Notes: a model not told the origin generated them from the letters alone. A stretch of DNA of 64,000 bases from Streptomyces lienomycini (GCF_027947595.1 NZ_CP116257.1:3410001-3474000), one strand, 5' to 3'; shown: positions 18,281-26,156, counted from the stretch's first letter. A program made the numbers and translations.

Positions 18281-19612
18281 TCAGGTGCTGTGCTGGGTGG
18301 TGGACAGGCCGAGGGCCTTGAGGTCGGGCATGGTGCCCTCCTGCGCGCTGCGCAGCGACTCGACGAGGCTGCCCTGGCCCCCGCCGACCCGGGCGAAGGA
18401 GTCCTGCATGACCTTCTGGGTGGCGCTCATCCGCGGACCCCAGAGCCACTGGTCGCCGATCTTCTCGGCCTCCTGCTCGAACAGGGCGTAGATGTCCTGC
18501 CCGCCGTAGTACGAGCGGTCGAAGGCCTCGCGGCCCACGGAGACCAGCCCCGGCGCCGCCGGGTACTGGCTGCTGGTGCCGCTGGAGAGCCGGGCGCGCA
18601 GGGAGTCGGGGTGGGAGACCTGCCACTCGATGAACTCCATGGCGGCCTCCGGGTGCCTGCTGTCCTCGGTGATCGCGAAGGTCGAGCCGCCGTGCGTGCC
18701 GGTCGAGGGGCTGCCGGTGTCCCACTGCGGCATCGGCGCGATCCGCCACTGGCCCTTCTGCCCGGGCCGCGCGTTCATCTGCGCGCCGGCGTCCCAGGCG
18801 CCGCTGAGCCGGGTGAGGACCAGGCCGTTGCCGATCTGCGCGTCGGACTGCCTGCTCTCGACGGCGTTCATGAAGACGTCGTCCCGGTCGATCAGCCCCT
18901 GCCAGTACTCGGCCACCCGCCGTGAGGGCGAGTCGGCGAGGGAGACGTTCCAGGCACCCTTCGAGGTGTCGAACCACTGGGCGCCCGCCTGCCAGGCGTA
19001 GCAGGCGAACTGCGTCATGCCGTCGGTCGGGAAGAGCACCAGCCGCCGGTCGGGCGCCGTGCGGTGCACCGTCGCGGCCTGCTCGGCGAACTCGTCCCAG
19101 GTGCGGGCGACGTCGAGCCCGTAGTGGTCGAACAGGTCGGCGCGGTAGTGCATCACCATGGGCTCGACGTCCAGCGGCACGGCGAACACCCGCCGTTCGA
19201 AGGTGGTCAGGCCGAGCGCCTGCGGCAGCAGCTTGCGGCGCAGGCCGTCGCTCATCAGGTCGGTGAGGTCGCGGGCGACGCCGTCGATGGCGAACCCCGG
19301 CACCTGCGGATATTCGAGAGTGGCGACGTCGGGGGCGTTCCCGGCCCGGGCGGCGTTGCTGAGCTTGGCGTAGCCGCCCTGCCCGCCGGACGGGATCTGC
19401 TGGAACTCCACCTGGATGGTGCGGTGGGTGCGGTTGAACGCGTCGACCACTTCCTGGCTGCCGCGCAGGGCGGACCAGAAGGTGATGCGGGTGGTGGTGC
19501 CCGTGCGGGCCGACGATGCGCCGCTCCCCCCGCTGCAGGCGCTCGCGGCTCCTGCAAGGGGTAGGGCGGTCATCGCGGCGAGCACGGAGCGACGGCTGGG
19601 TCGTCCGGGCAT
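18281..19612 (-). CDS. Extracellular sugar-binding lipoprotein of ABC importer
   Basis: A 443-residue solute-binding protein of the CUT1 (family 1) type. The N-terminus SRRSVLAAMTALPLAG is twin-arginine-like and ends in AASAC, so the mature lipoprotein would start at Cys26, followed by a Gly/Ser linker. The mature chain begins with the family pattern ITFWSALRGSQEVVDAFNRTH, and later GGSTFAITEDSRHPEAAMEFIEW. The ATG at 19612 has GGAGG eight bases upstream. It is the first gene of the five-gene operon. The promoter and operators lie at 19675-19744. Confidence 0.93.
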   Translation of the reverse strand: MPGRPSRRSVLAAMTALPLAGAASACSGGSGASSARTGTTTRITFWSALRGSQEVVDAFNRTHRTIQVEFQQIPSGGQGGYAKLSNAARAGNAPDVATLEYPQVPGFAIDGVARDLTDLMSDGLRRKLLPQALGLTTFERRVFAVPLDVEPMVMHYRADLFDHYGLDVARTWDEFAEQAATVHRTAPDRRLVLFPTDGMTQFACYAWQAGAQWFDTSKGAWNVSLADSPSRRVAEYWQGLIDRDDVFMNAVESRQSDAQIGNGLVLTRLSGAWDAGAQMNARPGQKGQWRIAPMPQWDTGSPSTGTHGGSTFAITEDSRHPEAAMEFIEWQVSHPDSLRARLSSGTSSQYPAAPGLVSVGREAFDRSYYGGQDIYALFEQEAEKIGDQWLWGPRMSATQKVMQDSFARVGGGQGSLVESLRSAQEGTMPDLKALGLSTTQHST

Positions 19613-19674
19613 GGCGCCTCCGCGGCTCCTGCGGGTCCGCGCGGGACGCGGACACGACTCTTCGAGACACCGGA

Positions 19675-19704
19675 ATCCTGAACGCCCTGACTCAAACGGT
19701 CAAT
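19675..19704 (-). promoter_or_regulatory. Promoter of the sugar ABC operon with overlapping operator
   Basis: On the minus strand TTGACC (-35, 19703-19698) and CAGGAT (-10, 19680-19675) are 17 bases apart, predicting a start near 19668. The plus-strand core CTCAAACGGTCAAT (19691-19704) matches 12 of 14 bases of the regulator operator at 19725-19744 and covers the -35 box, an arrangement expected for repression. Confidence 0.65.
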
Positions 19705-19724
19705 AGATCGATCAGAAGAAAATG

Positions 19725-19744
19725 AAACGCTCAAACGCTCATTC
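19725..19744. promoter_or_regulatory. Operator 1 of the DeoR/LacI-type regulator
   Basis: AAACGCTCAAACGCTCATTC is identical in 17 of 20 positions to the reverse complement of 20863-20882, the region before the regulator gene. It contains a tandem AAACGCTC repeat. It overlaps the regulator's own stop codon (19739-19741) and lies upstream of the ABC operon promoter. Confidence 0.7.
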
Positions 19745-20845
19745 GTCGAGCGGTGCGGACCACCGGTCCGTGGACCCCCGCACCATCAGACGCGGCAGCA
19801 GCTCGACGCGTCGGCCCGGCTGCCTGCCGCCGGGCGCCTCGGACAACCGCTGGAGCAGCAGCTCCGCCGCCGCGTGCCCGACCTCCGCCTTCGGCGGCGA
19901 CACGGCCGTCAGCGGAGGCGAGGCCAGCCCGGCCACGACATCGTCGTACGCCACGACCGAGCAGTCCTGCGGCACGCGCACGCCCTCCTCCGCCAGCCGC
20001 TGGACCACCATCAGCGCGTCCACGTCACCGTGCAGCACCATCGCGGTCGCACCCACCTTGCGCATCAGCGCGGGCAACTCCGCCGTCTCGTCCGCCGAGT
20101 ACGGCCCGTCGGCCCCGGCCTCCGGCGCGACCAGCGTCCACGCCCACCCCTCCACCAGGGGGTGCGCCCCGGCGATCTCGGTGAAGGCGGCCCGCAGCGA
20201 GCGGGCGGTGGGGCTGTCGTGCCGGGTCGCGAACACCATGCGCCGGTGACCGAGACCCACCAGGTGCTCCACCGCCAGATGCGCGCCGTACCAGTGGTCC
20301 GAGCACACCGAGTCCAGGGCGTGCGGCGCGCTGCCGCGCCACGGGCGGCGCTCCATCAGCACGGTCGGCACCCCGATCCCGGCCAGCCACGCGTGGTCGG
20401 CCTCCTCGTCGGTCCGGCCGCGCCAGCGCGGGGCGATCAGCAGCCCGTCGGCGCCGTCCGACAGCGCCCGCTCCACCAGCGGGCGTTCGGCGCCGGACGC
20501 CTGGGGCGCGAGATGCAGGGCCATGCGCACCCCGGCCCGCTCCAGGACCGTGCGGGCCCCGTGCAGGGTCTCGGTCAGGTACGAGTGCCGGACGGGGACC
20601 ACCACGGCCACCCGGTCCCCGCCCGCCGGGGCCGGGTCGTGGGCCGTCTCCCGGGCGGGCAGCGTCGACCGCACGACCCCGTGGCCGCGGCTCAGCCGCC
20701 CCTCCCGCGTCAGCTCCTCCACGTCGCGGCGCACCGTGACCACCGACACCTGCAACTCGTCGGCGAGGTCACGGACCCGCGCGGTACCGCGCGACTGGAC
20801 CGCCGCCAGTATCCGCTGGCGCCTGAGATCGACCGGCTCGCGCAT
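19739..20845 (-). CDS. DeoR-type HTH / LacI-type sensor regulator of the sugar operon
   Basis: A 368-residue hybrid regulator. Residues 1-60 form a DeoR-family winged helix (RQRILAAVQSRGTARVRDLADELQVSVVTVRRDVEEL). Residues 75-368 form a LacI/GalR-type periplasmic-binding-protein sensor (VAVVVPVRHSYLTETLHG, LVGLGHRRMVFATR, VVAYDDVVAGLASPPLTAV, MVRGSTDRW). Such proteins repress sugar operons and release DNA on binding the sugar. It lies 126 bases upstream of the importer genes on the same strand. The same 20-base element is found before itself and before the importer, so autoregulation and operon control are directly suggested. The ATG at 20845 is the only good start. Confidence 0.9.
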   Translation of the reverse strand: MREPVDLRRQRILAAVQSRGTARVRDLADELQVSVVTVRRDVEELTREGRLSRGHGVVRSTLPARETAHDPAPAGGDRVAVVVPVRHSYLTETLHGARTVLERAGVRMALHLAPQASGAERPLVERALSDGADGLLIAPRWRGRTDEEADHAWLAGIGVPTVLMERRPWRGSAPHALDSVCSDHWYGAHLAVEHLVGLGHRRMVFATRHDSPTARSLRAAFTEIAGAHPLVEGWAWTLVAPEAGADGPYSADETAELPALMRKVGATAMVLHGDVDALMVVQRLAEEGVRVPQDCSVVAYDDVVAGLASPPLTAVSPPKAEVGHAAAELLLQRLSEAPGGRQPGRRVELLPRLMVRGSTDRWSAPLDE

Positions 20846-20862
20846 CAGGGCTCCCCACCCGA

Positions 20863-20882
20863 GAATGTTCGTTTGAGCGATT
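20863..20882. promoter_or_regulatory. Operator 2, autoregulatory site of the DeoR/LacI-type regulator
   Basis: GAATGTTCGTTTGAGCGATT lies 18-37 bases upstream of the regulator start. Its reverse complement matches operator 1 at 17 of 20 positions. A -10-like TATGAT (minus strand, 20895-20890) ends eight bases upstream, so the site would cover the transcription start. Confidence 0.7.
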
Positions 20883-20924
20883 GGGAGTCATCATAACGAT
20901 CGCCCGCGCCGGGTGCCGGTGTCC

Positions 20925-21221
20925 CTACGGTTCGGGGTCCGCGAGGAGGGGGCCCAGCGGACCCAGGTCGAGGTTCAGGTCGGAGCGGCTCAGGCCGTGC
21001 TGGGCGCAGAGGTCGTCCATCCGCTCGTCGAGCAGCATGAGCGCCGTGCCGAGCCGGTCCTCCTGGTCCGCGCTCAGGGTGCCCTCGTCGAAGCGGCGCA
21101 CGGCCTGGCGCTCCATGAGCTGGCGCAGCAACTCCACCACGGTCAGGACCAGGGCGGCCAGGTCGTTCGTGACCCGCTCGGGATCCAGGTCGAGGGCGTG
21201 CGCGGCCCGGGGCCCGGTCAC
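20925..21221 (-). CDS. gvpK: Gas vesicle protein GvpK
   Basis: A 98-residue GvpK-family protein, an accessory factor needed for gas-vesicle assembly in organisms that make them. Conserved blocks are LDLDPERVTNDLAALVLTVVE, LLRQLMERQAVRRFD and LGTALMLLDERMDDLCAQHGL. The GTG start at 21221 overlaps the gvpS stop (GTGA). It is the last gene of the cluster. Confidence 0.93.
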   Translation of the reverse strand: MTGPRAAHALDLDPERVTNDLAALVLTVVELLRQLMERQAVRRFDEGTLSADQEDRLGTALMLLDERMDDLCAQHGLSRSDLNLDLGPLGPLLADPEP

Positions 21222-21466
21222 AGCGGCCCGCTGTCCGGCCAGGGAGCGGGCACCCGCTCGTTCACCGACGACAGCAGCGCGTGCAGGGAGATCCGCACCA
21301 GCGGCACGTCCGCGATGGCCAGGACGAGATCGCCGCTCACCACGACACCGGTCGCCAGCACCCGGTCCAGCAGGTCGACCAGGGGCACGCCGATCGGCGC
21401 GTACGGATCCGGGCCGCCCCAGGGCACCGGGGCCGGACCCGGCGCACGGGCGTCCGGGACGGTCAT
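21218..21466 (-). CDS. gvpS: Gas vesicle GvpA/J-family protein GvpS
   Basis: An 82-residue member of the GvpA/GvpJ family. After a short Pro/Gly-rich leader, the core reads VPLVDLLDRVLATGVVVSGD, then LAIADVPLVRISLHALLSSV, the amphipathic helix-strand-strand-helix unit of the family. It lacks the last helix of GvpA and is probably a minor shell or nucleation component. The position between gvpL and gvpK identifies it as GvpS of streptomycete clusters. Overlaps both neighbours by four bases. Confidence 0.88.
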   Translation of the reverse strand: MTVPDARAPGPAPVPWGGPDPYAPIGVPLVDLLDRVLATGVVVSGDLVLAIADVPLVRISLHALLSSVNERVPAPWPDSGPL

Positions 21467-22302
21467 GGGCGGACCTCCTGCTCCGGGCCGGCCTGCGGGT
21501 CCTGGTCCCAGCGGGCGAAGGAGTACGGGATCCACGGGCCCGAGGCGTCGACCCGCACGGCCGGACACCGGCCGTCGGCGGCGAGCCGCGCCAGGGCCTC
21601 GGTGAAGGCGGTGCGCCGCGCGTCGTCCACCAGGTAGGCGGCATTGAGCAGTTGCGGGGCACGACGGCCCGTCAGCCGCTCGCTCTGCGGGCGGTGCCGT
21701 GTCGTGGCGACGGCGTGGCACCGCAGCTCCGCGTCGACCGCCTCCGCCTCGGCCAGCGCCCTGCCGTGGGCGGTCCGCCGGTCGCGCCGTCGTGCGCTGG
21801 CCCGGCCGAGGTAGGCACGCCCGCCGCCGGCGTCGCTCGGGGCCGCGGTGTCCGCGGCGGGCTGCGGCGCGCTCTCGGCGGCATGCACCTTCACCGCCCA
21901 CTCCGTACGGTCCCTGAGCCGGTCGAGCAGTGTGTCCAGCACCGGCTGCCGGGCGGCGACGGCCCGTGCGGCGGTCAGGTCCCCGCGGTACAGGGTCGCC
22001 ATCGGCAGCGGCACGACCGGGCCCCGCCCGGCCGCGGCCTCGACGCCCCGGTGATGGGCACGCGCGCAGCGTTCCAGGTCGTCCGGCCGGTTGAGGCGTT
22101 CCGTCAGCGCCTCCTCGTCGAACAGGGCCGCGGGGACGTCCTGGACGACCAGGTACAGGCCGCCCGCGCGCAGCACACGCAGCGGCCCGCCCTCCTCGTG
22201 CCCCCTCACCGACGCCAGCCCGGCCGGGTCCGGCGGGGTGCGGGTGACGGCGAAGGCGCAGACGATGCCGGTGGCCGCCGTTGTGGCGGCGGTCGTGCTC
22301 AT
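21463..22302 (-). CDS. gvpL: Gas vesicle GvpL/GvpF-family protein
   Basis: A 279-residue member of the GvpF/GvpL family, the second in the cluster. It has the family elements LPMATLYRGDLTAARAV, EWAVKVHAAE and the C-terminal LNAAYLVDDARRTAFTEALARLA, then GPWIPYSFA. GvpF/L proteins act as chaperone-like adaptors for GvpA. The ATG at 22302 overlaps the gvpJ stop. Confidence 0.9.
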   Translation of the reverse strand: MSTTAATTAATGIVCAFAVTRTPPDPAGLASVRGHEEGGPLRVLRAGGLYLVVQDVPAALFDEEALTERLNRPDDLERCARAHHRGVEAAAGRGPVVPLPMATLYRGDLTAARAVAARQPVLDTLLDRLRDRTEWAVKVHAAESAPQPAADTAAPSDAGGGRAYLGRASARRRDRRTAHGRALAEAEAVDAELRCHAVATTRHRPQSERLTGRRAPQLLNAAYLVDDARRTAFTEALARLAADGRCPAVRVDASGPWIPYSFARWDQDPQAGPEQEVRP

Positions 22303-22643
22303 CGCACGGCTCCCGCGGTCTCCCCGGCGGCCCCCTCCAGGGCGTCGAGGCGCTCCCGCAGCCGCGCGTTCTCCTCGGCGAGCGCGTCCCGCGCGGCCCG
22401 GGACGACAGCGCGGGGTCGGTCTCCCACCAGTCGATGCCCGCCTTCTTCGCGGTGTCCACCGACGCGATGAACAGCCGCAGCCGGATCGTCAGCAGCTCG
22501 ATGTCGAGCAGGTCGATCTTGATGTCGCCCGCGATGACGATGCCCTTGTCGAGGACGCGTTCGAGGAGGTCGGCGAGGCTGCCGGAGGGGGGCCCGTAGG
22601 GCTCTGCCTCCGGGCCCGGATACCGGTGGTCGAGGTCCGTCAC
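22299..22643 (-). CDS. gvpJ: Gas vesicle structural/nucleation protein GvpJ
   Basis: A 114-residue GvpA-family protein with the core GSLADLLERVLDKGIVIAGD and IDLLDIELLTIRLRLFIASV, followed by a charged, coiled-coil-like tail (LAEENARLRERLDALEG). GvpJ is a minor homologue of the shell protein used to nucleate the conical ends. The GTG start at 22643 has GGAG six bases upstream. A 27-base gap separates it from gvpZ. Confidence 0.9.
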   Translation of the reverse strand: MTDLDHRYPGPEAEPYGPPSGSLADLLERVLDKGIVIAGDIKIDLLDIELLTIRLRLFIASVDTAKKAGIDWWETDPALSSRAARDALAEENARLRERLDALEGAAGETAGAVR

Positions 22644-22670
22644 CTCGTACTCCCCGAGGGAGCGTCAGCG

Positions 22671-23651
22671 TCAGTGGCGGCGACGGCGACGGGGGCGTTC
22701 GTCGTCCTCGTACTCCCCGTCCTCGTCCTCGTCCTCGGCGTCTGCGTCGTCTTCCTCGTCTTCCTCGTCCTCATACGGGTCCTCTTCGTCGTCGTACTCG
22801 CCCTGCTCGTCGTCCTCGTACCGGTCCTCTTCGCCCTCGTCCCCCTCGTCCCCCTCGGCGTCGTCGGGTTCGTCGGCGTTCTCCTCCTCCAGCGCGTCCT
22901 CGTGGCTCTTGACGACCTCGCCGTCGCGGATCTCGCCGCGCCAGCCCTCGACCTCCTCGCCGCTCGTCAGGGTCACGTGCCGCGCGAAGTGCTTGAGGTC
23001 CAGCCGCAGTCGGCGTCCCTGGGCACGCCAGAGGTTGGCGGTCTTCTCGAAGAAGCCGGCCGGGTAGTACTCGACGACCACGACGACCCGGGTCAGCCGG
23101 GGCGCCAGTTCGTGGAAGGTGACCACCCCGTTGGGACTGCCCTTGGCGCCCTCGGAGGTCCAGGCGATCCGCTCGTCGGCGATCTGCTCCTGGACGGTCG
23201 CCTTCCAACTGCGGCTCGAAAAGGCGATCTTGGCGGTCCAGTCCGAGGTCGTCTCGTCGTGGGGGCTGACGCTCTGCACACCCTTGGTGAAGTCGCTGAA
23301 GTCCTGGAGCTGCGTCCACTGGTCGTAGACGGCGCGCAGGGGGACGCCGATGTCGACGGTCTCCATGATGTGCGTCGCCTTGATGCTGCCACCGCTCCTG
23401 GAACCGCCACCACCGCTCTTGGAACCGCCGTTGCCGTTCCTGGAGCCGCCGCCGCCCGTGCCGTTGCCGCCGCCGCCGCCCCCGGAGCCACCGCCGTCGG
23501 ACGATTCGGTCAGACGGTCGGTCAGGGACCCGATCCGTTCCCCCGCCCTGCCGACGAGGCCGTGTCCCGCCGCGGACAGGTAGCCGCCCAGTGCGTCCTT
23601 GAGGTCGCCGAGCGGAGACGCGCCGCCGTCGCCCTGCCGGTCGGGGGTCAT
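22671..23651 (-). CDS. gvpZ: Gas vesicle cluster protein GvpZ (SRPBCC domain, acidic tail)
   Basis: A 326-residue protein in four parts. The N-terminus (1-45) is followed by a Gly/Ser/Asn low-complexity linker (about 50-90). An SRPBCC (polyketide cyclase/START-like) domain spans about 95-235 (IMETVDIGVPLRAVYDQWTQ, WTAKIAFSSRSWKATVQEQI, VVVVVEYYPAGFFEKTANLW). An extremely acidic Asp/Glu tail of about 90 residues ends in RPRRRRRH. Its role in gas-vesicle clusters is not established. The polyanionic tail could bind a basic partner such as the lysine-rich tail of GvpY encoded just upstream. The start overlaps the gvpY stop. Confidence 0.85.
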   Translation of the reverse strand: MTPDRQGDGGASPLGDLKDALGGYLSAAGHGLVGRAGERIGSLTDRLTESSDGGGSGGGGGGNGTGGGGSRNGNGGSKSGGGGSRSGGSIKATHIMETVDIGVPLRAVYDQWTQLQDFSDFTKGVQSVSPHDETTSDWTAKIAFSSRSWKATVQEQIADERIAWTSEGAKGSPNGVVTFHELAPRLTRVVVVVEYYPAGFFEKTANLWRAQGRRLRLDLKHFARHVTLTSGEEVEGWRGEIRDGEVVKSHEDALEEENADEPDDAEGDEGDEGEEDRYEDDEQGEYDDEEDPYEDEEDEEDDADAEDEDEDGEYEDDERPRRRRRH

Positions 23652-24196
23652 CCGCGCCCACCTCCGCGCCCGACGCCCGGGCCCACCGCCCGCTTCGCCG
23701 GTACGGCCTTCCCGGCCGCCGCCTTCTTCGCCGCGGTCTTCTTCGCGGCCTTCTTGGCCGTCTTGCGGGGCGGCGACGGCGCGGGTCGCCGGTCTTCCTC
23801 CCGGTCCTCCTCGTCGAAGTAGGCGTCCTCGTCCCGGCGGGAGTCGTCGTCCCGGGCGTCGTCGGCACCCTCGTCCCGCCGGCCCTCGCCGGTGAGCGCG
23901 TCGGTCCGGTCGCGAAGCGTGTCCGCGAGCCCGGTGAGCCGCCGGTTCGCCGCGGCCGTGACGGCCGCACGCCCCGCGGTCAGCAGCTCGCCCCTGACCT
24001 GCTCGGTCAGCTCCTGGAACTGCGGCGTCCGCTGCAGGCCGCCCAGCCCCTGGCTGAGTACCTGGCCGGGGGAGAGACCGGCACGCCGGCCCACGAGGTA
24101 GGAGCCGACCGCGAAGGCGAGTTTGGCCTTCTTCGTGCGCCCCAGGAGATATCCGCTCGCCACGGCCGCCGCCATGGCCGTCCTGCTGTCGTTCAT
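23648..24196 (-). CDS. gvpY: Gas vesicle cluster protein GvpY with lysine-rich tail
   Basis: A 182-residue protein whose N-terminus (AVASGYLLGRTKKAKLAFAVGSYLVGRR) is the GvpY signature. A helical middle part is followed by an Asp/Arg/Glu region (RRDEDAYFDEEDREED) and a histone-H1-like tail (KTAKKAAKKTAAKKAAAGK). The function is unknown. The short hydrophobic N-terminal segments could associate with membrane or the vesicle surface. ATG overlaps the gvpG stop. Confidence 0.85.
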   Translation of the reverse strand: MNDSRTAMAAAVASGYLLGRTKKAKLAFAVGSYLVGRRAGLSPGQVLSQGLGGLQRTPQFQELTEQVRGELLTAGRAAVTAAANRRLTGLADTLRDRTDALTGEGRRDEGADDARDDDSRRDEDAYFDEEDREEDRRPAPSPPRKTAKKAAKKTAAKKAAAGKAVPAKRAVGPGVGRGGGRG

Positions 24197-24471
24197 ACGT
24201 GCCTTCTCCGTGCTCGATTCGTGGTGGTCGTACGGCCGGTGGTCCGGGCCGGGCGTTCGAGGAGGGTGAGCAGACGCTCCTCCTCCCGTTCGAAGACGGC
24301 CTCGTCGACGGCGCCCTCGTCCAGGGCCCGGTTGAGCGCGGCCAGCCGCGCCTGTACCGCGCGCGGGTCATGGACCTGCCGACGGGCCTCCTGAAGCAGG
24401 TGGTCGGCGATCCACGCCGTGCCGCGCACCGGTGCGAGGGGCAGCAGGAGGAGTCCGCTCACGATGCCCAC
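24193..24471 (-). CDS. gvpG: Gas vesicle protein GvpG
   Basis: A 92-residue GvpG-family protein. It begins MGIVSGLLLLPLAPVRGTAWIA, matching the hydrophobic N-terminal motif of the family, and continues as charged helices (LNRALDEGAVDEAVFEREEE). GvpG is an assembly factor that works with GvpF and GvpL. It is four bases downstream of gvpF and overlaps gvpY. Confidence 0.9.
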   Translation of the reverse strand: MGIVSGLLLLPLAPVRGTAWIADHLLQEARRQVHDPRAVQARLAALNRALDEGAVDEAVFEREEERLLTLLERPARTTGRTTTTNRARRRHV

Positions 24472-24475
24472 CGCG

Positions 24476-25297
24476 TCACCGGCCGGCCGGCGTCGAGGGG
24501 CGCGGGTCGACGAAGCTGTAGCACGGCAGGGGCCCGGTCACGCTGAGGGCCAGCCGGTCCCCGCAGGCACGGGCCCGCGCCGCCACGGCCTCCCGGAACC
24601 GCTGCTCGTCGTCCGCACGCAGCAGGAACGACGCGCTGAGCACCTGCTCGTCGTCGGTCGCGCCCTGGACCGTGCGCACGGCGAGCGGGGCCAGACGGTC
24701 GACGACCTCCCGGGCCGCGCGCCGCGCCTCACGGCGCACACCGAGGGCGATCGCCTCGCCCAGCCGGACGTTGGCCTCGTAGTCCGGCCGGCGACGGGTG
24801 CGCAGGGCCAGGTTCCGCAGCTGGTCGTCCCGGCGCACCAGATCGGCGAAGTGGCCGGGGACCACCGCCCCCTTGACGTTGAGTTCGACACACCCCCGGA
24901 CGCCTTCGAGCTGCTCCGTCAGGTGGACGGCGTCGGAACGCAGTTGGGAGAGCAGGGTGTCGGTCCGGGGGCTGAGGACGGCGAACCGCATCGGCAGGAC
25001 CGGTCCCTGCGCGGCGAGTTCGTCCAGCACGGCCTGGTGGGCCAGCAGGTCCCGGCGCCTGGGCCGGATCCGCGGGGGAGCTGCCGACACCGCCGCGCAC
25101 AGCCCGGACTCGGTGAGCAGCCGTACCGGGGCGCCGTCCACACCGGGGGAGCGGGGCGCGCGCATCCCGGCGGGGGCGATGCCGTAGACATACAGCGCCT
25201 TCGGCACCGAGGCGGAGGCGGAGGCGGCGCCGGGGGACGCGGCGGTGTCGGTGGCCGCGACCGTGCCGGTGGCCGTGGTGGGGGCGGGCGCGGTCAT
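24476..25297 (-). CDS. gvpF: Gas vesicle protein GvpF
   Basis: A 273-residue GvpF/GvpL-family protein. After a 30-residue Ala/Thr-rich leader comes ALYVYGIAPAG, the usual family start, followed by HQAVLDELAAQGPVLPMRFAV, CVELNVKGAV and the C-terminal GPLPCYSFVDPR. GvpF binds the shell protein GvpA and prevents its premature aggregation. Its ATG overlaps the stop of gvpA only if gvpA is read in a shifted frame (see gvpA). Confidence 0.92.
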   Translation of the reverse strand: MTAPAPTTATGTVAATDTAASPGAASASASVPKALYVYGIAPAGMRAPRSPGVDGAPVRLLTESGLCAAVSAAPPRIRPRRRDLLAHQAVLDELAAQGPVLPMRFAVLSPRTDTLLSQLRSDAVHLTEQLEGVRGCVELNVKGAVVPGHFADLVRRDDQLRNLALRTRRRPDYEANVRLGEAIALGVRREARRAAREVVDRLAPLAVRTVQGATDDEQVLSASFLLRADDEQRFREAVAARARACGDRLALSVTGPLPCYSFVDPRPSTPAGR

Positions 25298-25802
25298 TCG
25301 TCCTCCGTCTCAGTGCGCCGGCGGGGGCGGGAGCGAGGGCGGTCGTCCTCGTCGCGGCGGGGGCGGCCGTCCGGCCGCGGGGCCGTTGCGTGCCCCGGCC
25401 GCGCTCCGCGCGCTCGCGGGGCAGGACCTCCTCCGCCTCCTCCCGCTCGGGCTCGTGCTCGGGCGCGAGGACGTCGCGCACCTTGTCGGTCAGGGAGCGC
25501 GCCGTCCGCCTGGCGCCCGCCTTGCCCACGGTCTTGGCGACCGGACCGCCGAACAGCTCGGGCACGGTCTTGGAGCGCACGTCGTGCTCCAGGTCCAGGC
25601 GGTTGCAGGCCTCGGCGAACCGGAGATACGTGTCGACGCTCGCGACCACGATGCGGGCGTCCACCTTGAGGATCTCGATGCCGACCAGGGAGACGCGCAC
25701 GAAGACGTCGATCACCATGCCGCGGTCGAGGATGAGTTCGAGGACGTCGTAGAGGGTTCCCGCGCGGGGCGCGCAGACGACCTCGTCGTCGTAGGTGATC
25801 AT
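25294..25802 (-). CDS. gvpA: Gas vesicle shell protein GvpA, apparent frameshift in tail
   Basis: GvpA forms the gas-vesicle shell. The core is intact: GTLYDVLELILDRGMVIDVF, VRVSLVGIEILKVDARIVV and SVDTYLRFAEACNRLDLEHD (residues 15-75). The charged tail should end at a TGA (25294-25296) that overlaps the gvpF ATG, as in every other junction of this operon. In the sequence given, the frame from ATG 25802 misses that stop by one base and instead runs on over gvpF to 24729. Adding one G in the GGGG run at 25393-25396 (minus strand) restores a tail ending RTETEDE and the ATGA overlap. The core is unaffected, so shell assembly might survive. It could be a base-calling or assembly error. Confidence 0.82.
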
Positions 25803-25838
25803 GCGGTGGTCCTTCCGGGTGCGGGCCTCACGGTCCGC

Positions 25839-26156
25839 TCACTGGTCCTGGGCACCGCGCCGGTAGCGCGCGATCCTGCGGTACTGGATCAGGTCGCCCG
25901 CCGCGTCCAGCCCGACCTCGTAGGTGGCGAGCAGGCTGGTGGTGTCGGGGATGCGCGCGACCTCGAGCACGTCCACGTGGACGGTCCAGCCGCCGTCCTG
26001 GCTCCGGCACACCGCGGAGACCCCCTCCAGGTGGTGCCGGATCAGCTCGGACAGGGCGTCGGCCGCGTGCCGGGCGGCGTCACGGGCGTCCCGCACGCCG
26101 CGCTCGCGCGTGGCGGTGGAAGTCGTGCGGCGCCGTCGCTCGCCAGGTTCTGTCAT
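25839..26156 (-). CDS. gvpO: Gas vesicle protein GvpO
   Basis: A 105-residue GvpO-family protein, the first gene of the cluster. It has a basic N-terminus and the conserved blocks GWTVHVDVLEVARIPDTTSLLATYEV and DLIQYRRIARYRRG, quoted only as short landmarks. GvpO is needed for vesicle production in haloarchaea. The ATG at 26156 is chosen; an in-frame GTG at 26165 is possible but has no ribosome site. The 108 bases upstream, after the methyltransferase gene, should hold the cluster promoter, though I see no clear consensus there. Confidence 0.88.
   Translation of the reverse strand: MTEPGERRRRTTSTATRERGVRDARDAARHAADALSELIRHHLEGVSAVCRSQDGGWTVHVDVLEVARIPDTTSLLATYEVGLDAAGDLIQYRRIARYRRGAQDQ

Noticed and set aside
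22690..22900. Repetitive GAG/GAC-rich stretch resembling a DNA tandem repeat
   Set aside because: It is the low-complexity Asp/Glu coding tail of GvpZ in frame, not a separate repeat element.
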